From Chloroflexota bacterium (GTDB lineage: Bacteria > Chloroflexota > Limnocylindria > Limnocylindrales > CSP1-4): 50,324 nucleotides of DNA. Every line of letters starts with the position of its first letter. Positions within the stretch are counted from its first letter, which is position 1. The notes beneath the pieces were generated by a model. The model did not search any database. It was not told the DNA's origin and was given only the letters and a program-made list of their open reading frames with translations. A program made the translations under genes and the position numbers. Below, in pieces: positions 36,462 to 44,134 of the stretch. Location: positions 1 to 50,324 of the forward strand of contig JANYJG010000162.1 of NCBI GenBank assembly GCA_025358515.1. Direction: 5' to 3'.

Positions 36462-36674
36462 CTACTCCAGCGGCTTCAGGCGCAGCAGGCGGCCAACCCA
36501 CCGCAAGGAAGAGGGCGTCCCACGGGTCGACACGAACAGGATCGCCAAGCCGATGACCGCGACTGCCAGCCAAACGAGCTCAAGTCCATCGCGCGACTCG
36601 AGGGCGGAGTCCGTGCCGAGGAGCGCGAACGAGCCACCGACGACGGCTAAGGCGACTCGCTCCGGGACGGTCAC
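36462..36674 (-). CDS. small membrane protein with two predicted helices
   Basis: The GTG at 36674 overlaps the stop of the preceding gene (GTGA). The ORF-track version starting at 36866 runs through that gene in another frame and is too long. The 70-residue product has two hydrophobic segments (VALAVVGGSFALLG and LVWLAVAVIGLAILFVS) and an Arg-rich C-terminus. It resembles DUF2892-like small membrane proteins in layout only. It is the last gene of the minus-strand cupredoxin-Lgt operon. Confidence 0.72.
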   Translation of the reverse strand: MTVPERVALAVVGGSFALLGTDSALESRDGLELVWLAVAVIGLAILFVSTRGTPSSLRWVGRLLRLKPLE

Positions 36675-36928
36675 AGAACCCACTCGCTGGCGGGCGAAGC
36701 CGCACACGCGTCGGTCGAGCAGCAGTAGTCGAGAGTCGCGACGTAGCGCCCGGGTTCCCTGCGGAAGCTTGTCAGGCAGCCGGAGCAACGGAACCTCAGC
36801 AACCGCCCGCCATAGAGGGCCGTAAGACCTTCGCCGGCACCGATCGACTGCCCGCAGGCCGCACAAGCGCCGGCCGGCTGGGCGGCGGAGTCAATCAGAA
36901 CCAGGTCCTCCCGAGCGTCGAGCATCAT
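36671..36928 (-). CDS. small TRASH/YHS-like zinc- or copper-binding protein
   Basis: The 85-residue protein holds CAACGQSIGAG, then LLRFRCSGCLTSFRREPGRY, a four-Cys arrangement like TRASH or YHS metal domains. Three more cysteines follow (DYCCSTDAC). The start codon ATG 36928 overlaps the previous stop. No signal or membrane helix is present, so it is probably cytoplasmic. It lies in the cupredoxin-Lgt operon, which favours copper binding. Confidence 0.75.
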   Translation of the reverse strand: MMLDAREDLVLIDSAAQPAGACAACGQSIGAGEGLTALYGGRLLRFRCSGCLTSFRREPGRYVATLDYCCSTDACAASPASEWVL

Positions 36929-37236
36929 CCGTCGCTACGGGGCGGCGCGTCATCGGCCGGACCGGCGCCGCCGGCGCCGCCGGCAGGTCCAGGCTGACCA
37001 TGCCCTCCGCCGTGGCTCATGCCGTGGCCCATAAAGAGGTGCATGCCCAGGCACCCACCCAGGAAAATGAGGGGCGTGAGTGTTGCGAGCGGCACCCCGA
37101 CCGCAAGCAGTCCACCGATCACTACCGCTGCGCCGCCGATGATTCGGACAGTGCGGGGCAGGGCCATCAGCTTCCCCAGAGCTGTGACGCCCGCGCCGTC
37201 GGTCTCGGTGGCATGTTCGCTCGTGTGGACGGTCAT
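36925..37236 (-). CDS. DUF2933-like small membrane protein with Met/His-rich tail
   Basis: The ATG at 37236 overlaps the Lgt stop (ATGA). The 103-residue product has two predicted helices (VRIIGGAAVVIGGLLAVGV and TLTPLIFLGGCLGMHLFMG) and a tail HGMSHGGGHGQPG. The GCLGMHLFMGHGMSHGG segment resembles DUF2933 proteins that often accompany copper and heavy-metal genes. The Met/His run can bind copper. The longer ORF-track entry (36925-38217) is a shadow of Lgt. Confidence 0.8.
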   Translation of the reverse strand: MTVHTSEHATETDGAGVTALGKLMALPRTVRIIGGAAVVIGGLLAVGVPLATLTPLIFLGGCLGMHLFMGHGMSHGGGHGQPGPAGGAGGAGPADDAPPRSDG

Positions 37237-38051
37237 GGCAGTGCCATCTCCTTCGGGGTGGATGCGGATGCGGCAAGGTGTCGCCGAATCAGGTTGGCCA
37301 GGATCGCGAGGCCCGCGATCGCAAGACCGAGGCCTATCAGTTGGGCCGTCTTTAGGCCGAAGAAGACGGGCGGCTCGTCCCGCAGGAAGAACAGGGCGAA
37401 GCGAGTGGCCGCGACCGCCAGCAAGTAACTGCCGGCAACAGCCCCATCTCCGAGCCGGCCAAGACGCTCCCGACCGAGCCATAGCCCGGCGAATAGGAGC
37501 CCGAGAGCGATCGCCTCGTACGCCTGTGTTGGTTGGAGCGGGATTCCCTGAGGTGCCATGGCCGTGGGATTCCGGTAGATCACTGCCCACGGCAGCGTTG
37601 TCGGCAGACCGTACGAGTCGCCCGTGATCAGGCAGCCAACGTGGCCGACCGCCTGGCCGATGGCGGCTGCGGGGGCCGCGGCGTCCAGAATCGGCCACAG
37701 CGGCAGACCGCGCAGTCTCGTCAAAACGACAATTGCCACCAGCGCCGCGATGAGTCCGCCGTAGAAACTCAGGCCGCCTTCCCAGACCATGAACAGATGG
37801 AACGGATTTGCCCCGAGCATTGGCAGGTCGTTCTGAAGCTCGTAGAGAAGGCGCCCGCCCACGACTGCCGCGATCGCAACCCACCATATGCCATCGCTGG
37901 TGGCCCGTTCGTCGAGCGCTCGGCGCCGCGCCTCGTGGTTGAAAACCAGGATCGCGACCGCCGCCGCGGCCAGCAGGGTCAAGCTGTACCAGCGAATTGC
38001 CAGGCCTCCGAAGGCGGCGATTACAGGGTTGATGTCGATGGTGAAAGGCAT
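37233..38051 (-). CDS. Lgt-family protein (prolipoprotein diacylglyceryl transferase-like), non-canonical
   Basis: At 272 residues with about seven membrane helices it has the Lgt layout: GLAIRWYSLTLLAA at the first helix, WEGGLSFYGGLIAA, GQAVGHVGCLITGDSYG and PLQPTQAYEAIALG. Against E. coli Lgt, the His of SFHGG is Tyr, the Arg of GRIGN is His and the Asn is Cys, although the WY of helix 1 is kept. These changes suggest altered or lost diacylglyceryl transfer. It lies in an operon with a cupredoxin and small copper-site proteins, so it may modify or bind copper-stress lipoproteins (inference). Confidence 0.83.
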   Translation of the reverse strand: MPFTIDINPVIAAFGGLAIRWYSLTLLAAAAVAILVFNHEARRRALDERATSDGIWWVAIAAVVGGRLLYELQNDLPMLGANPFHLFMVWEGGLSFYGGLIAALVAIVVLTRLRGLPLWPILDAAAPAAAIGQAVGHVGCLITGDSYGLPTTLPWAVIYRNPTAMAPQGIPLQPTQAYEAIALGLLFAGLWLGRERLGRLGDGAVAGSYLLAVAATRFALFFLRDEPPVFFGLKTAQLIGLGLAIAGLAILANLIRRHLAASASTPKEMALP

Positions 38052-38062
38052 CGAACTCCCGT

Positions 38063-38554
38063 TCAGGATTGCTTTGCGGGACGAAGCGCGACGCGCCGCG
38101 ACGCCACGGTAAAGGCCGCAGGGGCGCCGCCGACGAGCACAGCCACGCCGGCGGCAGGCTCAAGCTGGAGCGCGCCCGTAGTGACGAGCAACGCGAACAC
38201 CGCCGCGCCGGTCGCAATCATGAGGACGATCCGGGCTCTCGGTACGAGCGCCGCCCGATGCCCTGCGATCTCGATCTCGCCGCGATAACGGCCCATCCCA
38301 CACGTGAACCGAAGGACACCGGGCGGCTGCGCTGGAAGGTCGATCACCGTCGTCCCGTTGGCCACCAGTCGTCGCTCGATGTGCGGGGAAGAGAAGATCA
38401 CCCGCTCCGTGCAATGCTCGGCATCGCGCCGCTGGAAGACCAGGCGGAGTGGCACGTTCGCCTGGGCCACGGACTGAGCCGGCCGGTATCCACGATCGAC
38501 GCGGATCCGGACGATCTGCGGCTCCGCTGTCGGGACGCTGGTGAAAGTGCTCAT
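38063..38554 (-). CDS. cupredoxin-like protein with C-terminal membrane helices
   Basis: The N-terminal domain reads IVRIRVDRGYRPAQSV, VPLRLVFQRRDAEHCTERVIF and PGVLRFTCGMGRYRGEI, as in the cupredoxin_1/EfeO-type family, with the HC and FTCGM segments as likely metal ligands. Two hydrophobic segments follow (IVLMIATGAAVFALLV and AGVAVLVGGAPAAFTV). There is no N-terminal signal, so the topology is uncertain. The ATG at 38554 lies exactly 7 nt after the -10 hexamer, so the mRNA is probably leaderless. It heads the operon with Lgt and three small membrane or metal-site genes. Confidence 0.85.
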   Translation of the reverse strand: MSTFTSVPTAEPQIVRIRVDRGYRPAQSVAQANVPLRLVFQRRDAEHCTERVIFSSPHIERRLVANGTTVIDLPAQPPGVLRFTCGMGRYRGEIEIAGHRAALVPRARIVLMIATGAAVFALLVTTGALQLEPAAGVAVLVGGAPAAFTVASRRVALRPAKQS

Positions 38555-38560
38555 GCAAGC

Positions 38561-38614
38561 AGTACAACGTTTCCGGATGAGACGTACGTGAGAGCGACTT
38601 AACGAACGGCTGAG
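38561..38614 (-). promoter_or_regulatory. copper-regulon promoter 2: four hexamers (cupredoxin-Lgt operon)
   Basis: Read on the minus strand, CTCAGC, GTTAAG, CTCACG and CTCATC start at 38614, 38603, 38592 and 38581, exactly 11 bp apart. The -10 TGTACT starts at 38566, 15 nt after the start of the last hexamer. The predicted first base is the A of the ATG at 38554. Confidence 0.75.
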
Positions 38615-38629
38615 ATTCGCCTCGGGAGG

Positions 38630-41047
38630 TCAGCGCGCCATCGCCCCGGCAACCCGAGGTGCGCGGAACCCACGCAGGCGGAGGGCGTTGGAGACGACGG
38701 TTACGCTCGACAGAGCCATCGCTGCGGCGGCGAAGATCGGGTCGAGCAGAATGCCGCTGAACGGATAGAAGACACCCGCGGCAAGTGGGATCAGGGCCAC
38801 GTTGTAGGCGAAGGCCCAGAAGAGGTTCTGCTTGATATTGCGCATCGTCGCCCTCGAAAGAGCGAACGCGGTTACCAGGCCCAGCAGGTCGCCGCTCATG
38901 AGCGTGACGCCCGCGGACTCGATGGCGATATCCGTGCCGGTTCCGATTGCCACCCCGACGTCGGCCGAGGCGAGGGCCGGGGCATCGTTCACTCCGTCGC
39001 CGACCATGGCAACCTTCTTGCCTTCGGCCTGGAGTCGGCGAATCTGGGCGGCCTTCTCATCGGGCCGAACATCGGCCAGGACACGGTCGACACCCGCCTC
39101 ATGGGCGATTGCCGCGGCGGTCGTCTCGTTGTCGCCGGTCAGCATCACTACCTGGAGCCCGAGACGGCGAAGCTGCGACACGGCGGCCGACGAGCTGGCT
39201 TTGAGGGTGTCGGCAATGGCGATGACGGCGGCGAGGCTGCCGTCTACCGCGACGTAGACGGGGGTCTTCCCGGCGGCGGCCAGGTCCTGGGCAGCCGCGC
39301 TGAGCGGCGACGCGTCGATGCCTTGATCGCCCAAATACCCGGCGCGCCCCACGAGGACCTTCCGTTGCCCAACCCGAGCCGAGATGCCCTGGCCGCTCAC
39401 GGACGCGAAATCGGTCGTGTCCGACAGGCTGAGACCGCGCTCCTCCGTCGCATACCGAACGATAGCCTCGCCGAGCGGATGCTCGGACCCACGTTCTGCT
39501 GCGGCCGCCAGGGCCAAGATGTCGGCTTCGGTCAGGACGGCGGGGGCTTCGGCGGCGAGGGACTCGGGGGCGCCGGGGGCTCGCACAATGTCCGTCACCC
39601 GCGGACGACCCTCGGTCAGAGTGCCCGTCTTATCGAGAACAACCACCTTGACCTGGTGCAACCGCTCGAGGGCTTCGGCGTTTCGGAATAGGATGCCGTG
39701 CTCCGCGGCCTTGCCAGTGCCCACCATGATCGAAGTCGGTGTCGCCAGCCCGAGTGCGCAGGGGCAAGCAATGATCAGAACCGCGACCATGTTCAGCAGC
39801 GCCAGGTTGAAGGCGGGCTGTGGGCCGAAGAGAAGCCACACGGCAAACGTGAGTCCGGCCGCACCCAGGACTGCGGGCACGAAGTAGCCGGTGACGGCAT
39901 CCGCGAGCCGCTGGATCGGCGCCTTGCTGCCCTGGGCCTCCTGGACGAGGCGGACGATCTGGGCGAGTACCGTGTCCCGGCCGACCCGGCGGGCCTCAAA
40001 TGTGAAGGATCCGGAGCCGTTCATCGTGCCGCCGATCACTTCGTCGCCGCTGGACTTGGTGACCGGCATGCTCTCGCCCGTGACCATGCTTTCATCGATG
40101 TTTGACGAACCGTTCGCTACCGATCCATCGACGGGAACCCTCTCGCCCGGCCGGACCCGGACCTGGTCTCCCACGATGACCTCTTCCACCGCGATATCGA
40201 GCTCGACGCCGTCCCGCACGACGCGAGCGGTACGCGGTGCCAGGGCGATGAGCTTCTTGATCGCGTCGGACGTATGGCTGCGCGCCCGAGCCTCAAGGAA
40301 CCGGCCGAGCAGGATCAGGGTGATGATCGCCGACGACGTGTCGAAGTAGAGCGGCATCTCCCCGTTCCGCGCCACGCCGGCAGCCTCGAAGAAGGCCGGG
40401 AAGAGGATCGCCGCCAGGCTGTACACGTACGCCGCCGAAGTTCCAACGGCGATGAGCGTGTTCATGTCGGTGGCGCGATGGCGAGCGACCTTGAAGGCGC
40501 CGGCGTAGAAGCCGCGGCCCGCGTAGAACTGCACAGGCGTGGCGAGCGCGAGTTCAAGCCAGGGGTTGGAGAGCCAGTGCGGCAGGAAGGGCGCGATCGT
40601 CATGGACGCGAGGGCGACGATGAGCGGCGCCGTGAGGATGGCGGCCACGATGAGGTGTCGGCGCGTCTCGGCCAGGTGGCGCTCGGCGTAGGTCCCCTCG
40701 CCTCTCGACTTCGCTCGTGAGTCTACGGCCGCGTCTGCGGTAGTTGCGAGGCCCGCCACGGATCGGGCAGCAACGCTGCCCGCTGAACTGTCGGCCATGG
40801 TTCCGCCATGCTCGGCCCGATCAAGCCGCGCCTCGTAGCCGGCGGCCTCAACGGCCTTGCCCAGCGCGGCAGGAGCGATGCGGCGCGAGTCGTATCTGAC
40901 GCTCGCGGTCTCGGTGGCAAGGTTTACCGTGGCCTCGATGACTCCGTCGGCCTTGCGGAGATACCGCTCGATGCGGTTCACGCACGAGGCGCAGGTCATT
41001 CCCTCGACGGGAAACTGGATGGTGGCCGTCGGGATGGTTTCGTTCAT
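38630..41047 (-). CDS. copA: copper-exporting P1B-type ATPase (CopA)
   Basis: An N-terminal HMA domain (EGMTCASCVNRIERYL, residues 15-30) precedes the ATPase. Class hallmarks are the membrane CPC in IIACPCALGLATPTS (about residue 430), DKTGTLTEG (about 474), the HP motif SEHPLGEAIV and GDGVNDAPALASADVGVAIG. CPC plus HMA marks a Cu(I) pump of the cytoplasmic membrane. I chose the ATG at 41047, since the upstream Met codons (to 41200) lie in the promoter, whose -10 is at 41090-41095. No strong ribosome site is seen. It diverges from the CuA-like cupredoxin operon. Confidence 0.96.
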   Translation of the reverse strand: MNETIPTATIQFPVEGMTCASCVNRIERYLRKADGVIEATVNLATETASVRYDSRRIAPAALGKAVEAAGYEARLDRAEHGGTMADSSAGSVAARSVAGLATTADAAVDSRAKSRGEGTYAERHLAETRRHLIVAAILTAPLIVALASMTIAPFLPHWLSNPWLELALATPVQFYAGRGFYAGAFKVARHRATDMNTLIAVGTSAAYVYSLAAILFPAFFEAAGVARNGEMPLYFDTSSAIITLILLGRFLEARARSHTSDAIKKLIALAPRTARVVRDGVELDIAVEEVIVGDQVRVRPGERVPVDGSVANGSSNIDESMVTGESMPVTKSSGDEVIGGTMNGSGSFTFEARRVGRDTVLAQIVRLVQEAQGSKAPIQRLADAVTGYFVPAVLGAAGLTFAVWLLFGPQPAFNLALLNMVAVLIIACPCALGLATPTSIMVGTGKAAEHGILFRNAEALERLHQVKVVVLDKTGTLTEGRPRVTDIVRAPGAPESLAAEAPAVLTEADILALAAAAERGSEHPLGEAIVRYATEERGLSLSDTTDFASVSGQGISARVGQRKVLVGRAGYLGDQGIDASPLSAAAQDLAAAGKTPVYVAVDGSLAAVIAIADTLKASSSAAVSQLRRLGLQVVMLTGDNETTAAAIAHEAGVDRVLADVRPDEKAAQIRRLQAEGKKVAMVGDGVNDAPALASADVGVAIGTGTDIAIESAGVTLMSGDLLGLVTAFALSRATMRNIKQNLFWAFAYNVALIPLAAGVFYPFSGILLDPIFAAAAMALSSVTVVSNALRLRGFRAPRVAGAMAR

Positions 41048-41089
41048 GAGGTCACGGCTTTCGGATGGCGGCGCGGTGTGTTTGCACCA

Positions 41090-41132
41090 ATCGTGCGCCA
41101 TAACCATGAGAGCCGGCTGAGACCGCGGTGAG
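41090..41132 (-). promoter_or_regulatory. copper-regulon promoter 3: three hexamers (copA)
   Basis: On the minus strand CTCACC, CTCAGC and CTCATG start at 41132, 41121 and 41110, 11 bp apart. CACGAT starts at 41095, 15 nt after the start of the last hexamer. The transcript should start near 41083. Confidence 0.75.
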
Positions 41133-41171
41133 TGTTCCGACGGCTCGCCCAGGTCGCAGACAGGGCGGGCT

Positions 41172-41203
41172 CTCACATTATTCTCAGGTTGACGTGGCAA
41201 GAT
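41172..41203 (+). promoter_or_regulatory. copper-regulon promoter 4: two hexamers (CuA-like cupredoxin operon)
   Basis: CTCACA (41172) and CTCAGG (41183) are 11 bp apart. CAAGAT starts at 41198, again 15 nt after the last hexamer start. The block CTCAGGTT-N7-CAAGAT is identical in spacing and consensus to promoter 5. Confidence 0.72.
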
Positions 41204-41242
41204 GCGGCCGCATCCAGGGATTAGTCAAATGAAGGTCACGAC

Positions 41243-41761
41243 ATGACAACACGCGCCGCCCGACGCGCCCAGCTTCGCGATCTCCCTCCAGGTGAGGCTC
41301 TGCCCGATAAACCGCGTCGGACCTCGATCCCGGACGCAAGGCCCCGGCCGAGCAAGCTCCGGGTCGCGGCGTTCCTCGCGATCGCGGCCCTCGTCATTGG
41401 CGGCGGAGTGTACCTGGCCGGCAACGTGTTCATGGGTCAGCGCGACAAGACCAACGTCGTCGGCGCCCTCGTCGTGGGAATCAGCATGGACGGCTTCAGT
41501 CCGAATGTCCTCAACGCGAAGCCGGGCGCAACCCTCACCCTCGATTGGTGGAACGAGGATGCGCCGATGCATCTCACGGGCGGCATTCACACGATGGTCT
41601 CAGACAAACTCAATGTGCGGCTCGAGTTGCCTGCGCAAAGCCGAAAGACCGTGACTTTGACGGCACCCATGGCGCCCGGCGACTACGACTTCTGGTGCGA
41701 CAGCTGCTGCGGCGGCAAGGACAACCCCAAGATGCACGCCACGCTCCGCGTCGAGGCATAG
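41243..41761 (+). CDS. membrane-anchored cupredoxin with CuA-like ligand cluster
   Basis: A basic N-terminal cytoplasmic segment of about 40 residues precedes one helix (VAAFLAIAALVIGGGVYLAG). The exported domain has MDGFSPNVLNAKPGATLTL, APMHLTGGIHTM and a C-terminal FWCDSCCGGKDNPKMH. The Cys-x2-Cys-Cys...Met-His cluster recalls the CuA site of cytochrome oxidase subunit 2 and NosZ, but the spacing differs. It probably binds copper outside the membrane. The CcdA-like thiol reductase and HMA chaperone genes follow at once, so it may be their client. Confidence 0.85.
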   Translation: MTTRAARRAQLRDLPPGEALPDKPRRTSIPDARPRPSKLRVAAFLAIAALVIGGGVYLAGNVFMGQRDKTNVVGALVVGISMDGFSPNVLNAKPGATLTLDWWNEDAPMHLTGGIHTMVSDKLNVRLELPAQSRKTVTLTAPMAPGDYDFWCDSCCGGKDNPKMHATLRVEA

Positions 41762-41764
41762 GCT

Positions 41765-42637
41765 GTGGCGGCTCGTACTGACGCGGAGCCGTGGGTGAGG
41801 CTGGCCGATAACGCCGGCGTCCCGAAGGCTGCCCTGCTTCTGTTCGGTGGTCTGGCCGTGGTGGGGGTCTCGGCCTCGCTCGTCGTCCTGCTGGGACCCG
41901 GGTTTTCCTCGCCGCGGTTCGGGACGCTCACGGCCCCGCTCGTCATCGGGTCGGGCTTCGCCGACGGCTTCAACCCGTGCGCCTACGCGCTCCTGGTTCT
42001 CTTCGCCACGTACACGCTCACGCTTGTGAACGCAGTCACAGCCGACGGACGTCCCACGCCGTTCGCTCGCCGGACCCTCCTGGGAGCAGGCTCGCTATAC
42101 GTCGGTGCGGTCTTTGTGACCTACTTTCTACTCGGGCTGGGGCTCTACACGCTGTTCGAGGGATTCGGGCGCGACCACATCGTCGCCCGCGTCGCGGCGG
42201 TTCTGGCGCTCCTTATGGCGGTCTGGATGCTCAAGGATGTGTTCCTGCCGGGCTGGGGTCCGACGATGGCCGCCCCAACCGGAACGCACGGCTGGATGAA
42301 CAAAGCCATGCAGCGCGGCGGTCTCGTGGGGATGCTCATGGCCGGCATCCTCGTCGGCATCTGCACGGTCCCCTGCTCCGGGGCGATGTATTTCTCGGTG
42401 ACCGCGGTGCTTCACGCCTCGGGTGGCGGAATCGTTGGGCTGGCTCTCCTCGCTCTCTACAACATCGCCTTCATCCTGCCGCTGGTGCTGTTCCTCCTGT
42501 TCGTGTCGAACCGTCGCGTCCTGGGCACGATCGGGCGCTGGAACAAGAAGAACGGCACAGTCGTCAAGGCCACGCTGGCACTCGGCGTGATGGCTATGAG
42601 CTTCGGCCTGCTGATCTCTCTTGGAGGATCGATGTGA
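41765..42637 (+). CDS. CcdA/DsbD-like transmembrane thiol-transport protein
   Basis: A GTG start 3 nt after the previous stop. The 290-residue protein has about six to seven helices. Two characteristic cysteines sit in GFADGFNPCAYALLVLF (about residue 72) and GICTVPCSGAMYF (about 205), as in CcdA/DsbD, which carry electrons from thioredoxin to the outside. With the adjacent Cys-rich cupredoxin, its likely job is to keep the copper-site thiols reduced. Some family members act in copper or mercury import instead. Its stop shares a base with the next start (TGATG). Confidence 0.88.
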   Translation: MAARTDAEPWVRLADNAGVPKAALLLFGGLAVVGVSASLVVLLGPGFSSPRFGTLTAPLVIGSGFADGFNPCAYALLVLFATYTLTLVNAVTADGRPTPFARRTLLGAGSLYVGAVFVTYFLLGLGLYTLFEGFGRDHIVARVAAVLALLMAVWMLKDVFLPGWGPTMAAPTGTHGWMNKAMQRGGLVGMLMAGILVGICTVPCSGAMYFSVTAVLHASGGGIVGLALLALYNIAFILPLVLFLLFVSNRRVLGTIGRWNKKNGTVVKATLALGVMAMSFGLLISLGGSM

Positions 42638-42912
42638 TGGCCGAGCTTGTGCGATTCCCAATCGAAGGGATGACCTGCACGTCGTGTGTGTCGCACATCA
42701 CGAAGGCCGTCCGGAAGGTCGAAGGCGTGGAGGTGGTGAAGGTGAACCTCGGATCCGACTCCGCAACCGTTGGCTTTGACCCCGCCCTTACGTCACTCAG
42801 GGCGATCGCCGAGGCGATTGGCCGGGCCGGCTACGAGGCGCGCGTGGACCAGGCCGAACCATTTGTTCCCTCGGCACGCCGCGGCATTCTCTCGCGGCTC
42901 GGGATTCGCTAA
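42637..42912 (+). CDS. HMA-domain copper chaperone (CopZ-like)
   Basis: The ATG at 42637 overlaps the previous stop, with TTGGAGG just upstream. The 91-residue protein has one heavy-metal-associated domain: FPIEGMTCTSCVSHITKAV (metal-binding CxxC) and VEVVKVNLGSDSATVGF. A 20-residue basic tail (FVPSARRGILSRLGIR) extends beyond the domain. It should shuttle Cu(I) in the cytoplasm, for example to the CopA pump encoded divergently 1.6 kb away. It ends the cupredoxin-CcdA operon. Confidence 0.92.
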   Translation: MAELVRFPIEGMTCTSCVSHITKAVRKVEGVEVVKVNLGSDSATVGFDPALTSLRAIAEAIGRAGYEARVDQAEPFVPSARRGILSRLGIR

Positions 42913-43017
42913 GACGCGGGCCTCGGGGCCGATTGGGTGAATTCTCTGGTTCTTCTTAGCTCACATTCACGCCGCTCTCAGGAGCCGCCACGAGACTGAC
43001 CAAATCCCCGATCAATG

Positions 43018-43044
43018 AAAAAACAGAGGCGGCCGGATTGCCTC
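43018..43044 (-). terminator. intrinsic terminator in minus orientation
   Basis: On the minus strand GAGGC-N9-GCCTC is followed by TGTTTTTT. There is no minus-strand gene directly upstream of it, so it may only stop antisense reading. Confidence 0.5.
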
Positions 43045-43070
43045 CCCTCTCCCGGCCCGCCGAGTCCCCG

Positions 43071-43101
43071 CGAGAAGCCGGCCCCTGTGGCCGGCTTCTC
43101 G
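43071..43101. terminator. 13-bp perfect hairpin after the HMA operon
   Basis: CGAGAAGCCGGCC (43071-43083) and GGCCGGCTTCTCG (43089-43101) form a perfect stem with loop CCTGT. No U-tract follows. It likely ends the 41243-42912 operon, just before promoter 5. Confidence 0.6.
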
Positions 43102-43108
43102 TCGAATC

Positions 43109-43151
43109 CTCACCCTGCGCTAAGGTCCGACTCAGGTTCCGAGGCCAAGAT
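43109..43151 (+). promoter_or_regulatory. copper-regulon promoter 5: three hexamers (lipoprotein operon)
   Basis: CTCACC (43109), CTAAGG (43120) and CTCAGG (43131) are 11 bp apart. CAAGAT starts at 43146, 15 nt after the last hexamer start, and its end is 7 nt before the ATG at 43158. The mRNA is predicted to be leaderless. Confidence 0.75.
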
Positions 43152-43157
43152 AGGCGC

Positions 43158-43640
43158 ATGAGAATCCCATTTCGACCGCTCCTCGTGGTATCGATTGCAT
43201 TGCTGGCGGGCGCATGCAGCTCCGCATCTTCGACCGTAGCCGGCCCCAATGTGGCCACCAGCGCAAGTGCTCAACCAGTGGCCGCCGGGGCTGCGGGGGT
43301 GACGGGCGATTCGACCCAGACCAGCGACCGGGCCAGCATCACCATCGTCGTGACCTGGGCCGGGCCGGCGACGGGGGCAGCCTTCGAGGTCAAGATGGAC
43401 AACCACATGATCGACCTTGCGTCTGTCGACCTGACGGCCGCGACACTGACCAACAATCGCGGCGAAAAGCTATCTCGGCCAACCTGGGAGGGCGGAGCAT
43501 CGGGACACCACCGCGAGGGCAAGCTCACGTTTGGAACCTCAGTAGCGGCCCTCTTCGCCGGCGCGACTCAGGTTGATCTCCAGCTACCGGCGGTGGGCGA
43601 CACCTCGCCCAGGGACTTCAAGTGGACATTGGCCAAATGA
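43158..43640 (+). CDS. copper-regulon lipoprotein of unknown function
   Basis: The ATG at 43158 lies exactly where the leaderless promoter predicts; the track start at 43038 is upstream noncoding. The signal MRIPFRPLLVVSIALLAGACSS has a clear lipobox (LAGAC). The mature domain includes ITIVVTWAGPATGAAFEVKMDN, WEGGASGHHREGKLTF and DFKWTLAK at the end. The His-His motif could bind metal, but I recognise no family. It overlaps the following four-helix gene by ATGA. Its promoter puts it in the predicted copper regulon, and a lipoprotein there fits with Lgt-like neighbours. Confidence 0.82.
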   Translation: MRIPFRPLLVVSIALLAGACSSASSTVAGPNVATSASAQPVAAGAAGVTGDSTQTSDRASITIVVTWAGPATGAAFEVKMDNHMIDLASVDLTAATLTNNRGEKLSRPTWEGGASGHHREGKLTFGTSVAALFAGATQVDLQLPAVGDTSPRDFKWTLAK

Positions 43641-44134
43641 CGCATCGGGTGTTGCCCAGCTGGTCGGGCTCGCTGGTTGCGGGCGCCACAGGCACGGCAG
43701 GGCTGGTCGTTCTGTATGTGGCTCTCATTAGCCTTGCCCAGGGGCCCGGGCACGCTGTAGACCAGCTGCGGGCCGATCTCCCCTTCGTCCTCGCCATTGC
43801 GATTGGCTTTGGAACGCAGGTTGGCCTGTTCGTGGAGCTTCGCGCCATCCACTCGAGGCAGCGTGCGTCCGGTGCGCTGACCCTGGCGAGCGCCGGGGCC
43901 GGTACCGCCGCAATGCTCGCCTGCTGCGCGCACCATCTCGTGGACGTCTTGCCGCTGGTCGGCCTGTCCGCGGCCACGGTCTTCCTGGCCGATTACCGAA
44001 CGCCGCTGCTCGCAATCAGCTTGGGCATGAACGCCCTTGGGATCGTCGTTATCGGCCGCCAACTAATCGTCGCCCGGCGGGCAATGGGAAGCTCGATGGC
44101 GGTGCTCAGCGACCCGCCGCAGGAAGCTCAATAG
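43637..44134 (+). CDS. four-helix membrane protein with CCAHH motif
   Basis: I chose the ATG at 43637, which overlaps the lipoprotein stop; the track GTG at 43622 is the alternative. Four helices are visible, the third carrying GTAAMLACCAHHLVDVLPLVG. Adjacent Cys-Cys and His-His within a helix is a plausible metal site, reminiscent of (but not homologous by eye to) the CC pair of MerT-type transporters. Its 3' end overlaps the convergent histidine kinase gene by 29 bp. Family unknown; a role in copper transport or sensing is inferred from the operon. Confidence 0.75.
   Translation: MTHRVLPSWSGSLVAGATGTAGLVVLYVALISLAQGPGHAVDQLRADLPFVLAIAIGFGTQVGLFVELRAIHSRQRASGALTLASAGAGTAAMLACCAHHLVDVLPLVGLSAATVFLADYRTPLLAISLGMNALGIVVIGRQLIVARRAMGSSMAVLSDPPQEAQ

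Noticed and set aside
36925-38217. 430-residue minus-strand ORF
   Set aside because: Most of it is an antiphase reading of Lgt. Only its C-terminal 103 residues, from ATG 37236, are real.
41048-41200. Upstream extension of CopA to the track start
   Set aside because: The extra codons fall in the promoter with its operator hexamers and lack protein-like sequence.
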